From the NCBI GenBank assembly GCA_016209535.1, contig JACQVW010000009.1, positions 1 to 40,915 of the forward strand: a stretch of 40,915 bases of DNA, given 5' to 3'. The stretch is from Planctomycetota bacterium. Lineage in GTDB: Bacteria; Planctomycetota; UBA8108; SXIK01. Positions 40,151 to 40,915 of the stretch are shown in pieces (the first letter of the stretch is position 1; every line of letters begins with the position of its first letter). The translations under genes and the position numbers were made by a program. The notes under the pieces are model-generated. The model was not told the origin of the DNA. It did no database searches and worked only from the letters and a program-made list of their open reading frames with translations.

Positions 40151-40766
40151 GATCGTCGCCGATGAGAAAGATCTTCGGGCCGGCCACCACCTCGGTCACG
40201 AAGTGATGGCCGGCTTTGAGTTTACGACAAAACTCTTCCGTCCGGTAGAGGCTGGGGTTCACTTCGCGGCGAAGCTCACCTTGGGCGCCGCTCAGAGCCG
40301 ACACCAGATCGCCAAGCTGAAGCTCGTCCCCCACTACCATCACGTCCACGTCGCTTTCGGCCGTCTCGCCGCCCTTGGCGATCGAGCCGTAAATGAAGGC
40401 GAGGCGAATCCGGTCCGCAAGTGCCCCGAGGCCTCCCTGCAAAACGTCAGCAACGCCGAAAGTCTTCCGGATCAGCCCGCGAAGCTCTTCGAAGACTGGA
40501 CAATCGCGGTTCGCTTGATAGTAGGTCTGTCGGCCTTCTACCGCGCGCGTCAAGATCCCGCATCGGCTGAGCCGGGCGAGCTCTCGTTGCACGGCTCCGT
40601 AGCCGAGGGCCATGGCGTGGACGACCTGGCGCTGATAAAAGCGTTCATCGGGGTGCCCGTAGAGGAGCCGGAGAACAGATTGCCGGCCAGCACCGAAGAG
40701 AGCTGCCGCGATGGGTTCCTTGGTCGTTGGCTTGCTTGCACCCATATTGGGTTCTATCGTACCCAT
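40056..40766 (-). CDS. HTH-MNT nucleotidyltransferase (antitoxin/regulator half)
   Basis: 236 residues. N-terminal winged helix about 18-95 ('ALFGAGRQSVLRLLYGHPDERFYQRQVVHAMALGYGAVQRELARLSRCGILTRAVEGRQTYYQANRDCPVFEELR') and a minimal nucleotidyltransferase domain about 100-215 with the GS-x10-DxD motif 'FIYGSIAKGGETAESDVDVMVVGD'. In MNT-HEPN systems the MNT protein neutralises HEPN by adding AMP groups. The start region 'MGTIEPNMG' is encoded by two palindromes ACCCA-nnn-TGGGT, an ideal operator for the protein's own HTH domain. An alternative start is the second Met at 40745. The C-terminal tail ('AGGRRPVRHRGS') is encoded in the 95-base overlap with the HEPN gene. Confidence 0.87.
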   Translation of the reverse strand: MGTIEPNMGASKPTTKEPIAAALFGAGRQSVLRLLYGHPDERFYQRQVVHAMALGYGAVQRELARLSRCGILTRAVEGRQTYYQANRDCPVFEELRGLIRKTFGVADVLQGGLGALADRIRLAFIYGSIAKGGETAESDVDVMVVGDELQLGDLVSALSGAQGELRREVNPSLYRTEEFCRKLKAGHHFVTEVVAGPKIFLIGDDRELARLAEIRVAEAPSHKPAGGRRPVRHRGS

Positions 40767-40773
40767 TTTGGGT
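40740..40773 (-). promoter_or_regulatory. Double palindromic operator overlapping the MNT start codon
   Basis: ACCCA-TTT-TGGGT (40761-40773) and ACCCA-TAT-TGGGT (40740-40752), perfect five-base arms, centres 21 bases apart, two helical turns. Each palindrome contains an in-frame ATG of the MNT gene (40766 and 40745). The protein's own HTH domain is the probable ligand. Confidence 0.72.
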
Positions 40774-40802
40774 GCGTTTCACCAGATCCCCGGCCCTCGC
40801 CT

Positions 40803-40859
40803 CAATCCGAAGCTAAGCAATCCGAAGCTAACCCCGCCCGGCTCCGGCAGAATCCGAAG
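40803..40859. repeat. Short tandem repeat AATCCGAAG upstream of the MNT gene
   Basis: CAATCCGAAGCTAA(G/C) occurs twice back to back (40803-40817, 40818-40832), and AATCCGAAG again at 40851-40859. It lies in the 149-base gap between the MNT start and the end of the window, where no gene is visible. It may be a binding array or a chance microduplication. Confidence 0.5.
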
Positions 40860-40915
40860 GTGCCCTCGGCTTCCTAAAGGGACCTTCTTTGACATGAACC
40901 TTGATACGTTGCAAA

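Noticed and set aside
40889-40894. TTGACA near the right end of the window
   Set aside because: Its -10 would fall at or beyond base 40912, so the promoter cannot be assessed.
1-40915. tRNA, rRNA, CRISPR arrays, insertion sequences
   Set aside because: No cloverleaf-like segment with CCA-type end, no regularly spaced repeats, no transposase-like frame or terminal inverted repeats were recognised by reading.

Overview
This is a very GC-rich window (low-GC patches only at a few accessory modules) that most likely comes from an uncultured Planctomycetota bacterium. The best taxonomic evidence is two giant secreted proteins with the PVC-type 'membrane-bound dehydrogenase' N-terminus, HEAT-like repeats and a C-terminal CxxCH heme domain. 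It is supported by three secreted proteins ending in planctomycete-style dockerin-like 'RGD-x-N-x-DG…D…LFLG' tails, a DUF4058 remnant, and a C-rich ECF sigma factor embedded between the two PVC proteins. No tRNA, rRNA, CRISPR array or intact transposase was seen. All functional calls are from reading motifs; no database search was run.

Layout. 1-2604: the tail of a PhnD-type substrate-binding protein followed by a hybrid sensor kinase whose second receiver has lost its phosphoacceptor Asp. 2649-4110: two Phd/PIN (VapBC-like) toxin-antitoxin modules facing each other tail to tail. 4181-5118: a small lipoprotein and a CYTH-domain protein. 5214-7535: a PilB/GspE-type ATPase with an N-terminal GAF domain. 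7646-15792: PVC heme protein 1, an ECF sigma factor with a near-perfect and probably leaderless promoter, and PVC heme protein 2. 15976-28391: a surface-protein region with three dockerin-tailed secreted proteins (1,732 aa; about 1,383 aa with a frameshift; 310 aa). Between the first two lies a decayed stretch holding an internally deleted HNH nuclease, its small partner, and an internally deleted, frameshifted DUF4058 gene. That stretch is bracketed by two copies of a roughly 160-base repeat consisting of a gene 3' end plus a terminator hairpin.

28541-31505: a membrane-anchored heparinase II/III-like lyase translationally coupled to clpS and a DUF2017 protein, the same clpS-DUF2017 pair that is typical of Actinobacteria. 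31513-38788: a seven-gene minus-strand operon, mostly with 4-base ATGA overlaps, for a nucleotide-activated, probably C-methylated sugar: glycosyltransferase, SAF-domain oxidoreductase, glucose-1-phosphate cytidylyltransferase, C-methyltransferase, RmlC-like epimerase, NAD-dependent epimerase, and L-2-hydroxyglutarate oxidase at the end. 38920-39621: an unknown membrane protein. 39710-40766: a HEPN/MNT toxin-antitoxin pair whose start codon lies inside a doubled palindromic operator.

The genes point to a cell that builds an elaborate envelope (surface proteins, polysaccharide, pilus or secretion ATPase), uses extracellular heme/dehydrogenase proteins under a dedicated sigma factor, and carries several TA modules in lower-GC islands. 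The points I consider most worth following are the gene-3'-end-plus-terminator duplication around the decayed stretch, the recurring pattern of -10 boxes 6-8 bases upstream of ATG (leaderless mRNAs), the dockerin-like C-terminal tag shared by unrelated secreted proteins, and the operator-embedded start codon of the MNT gene.
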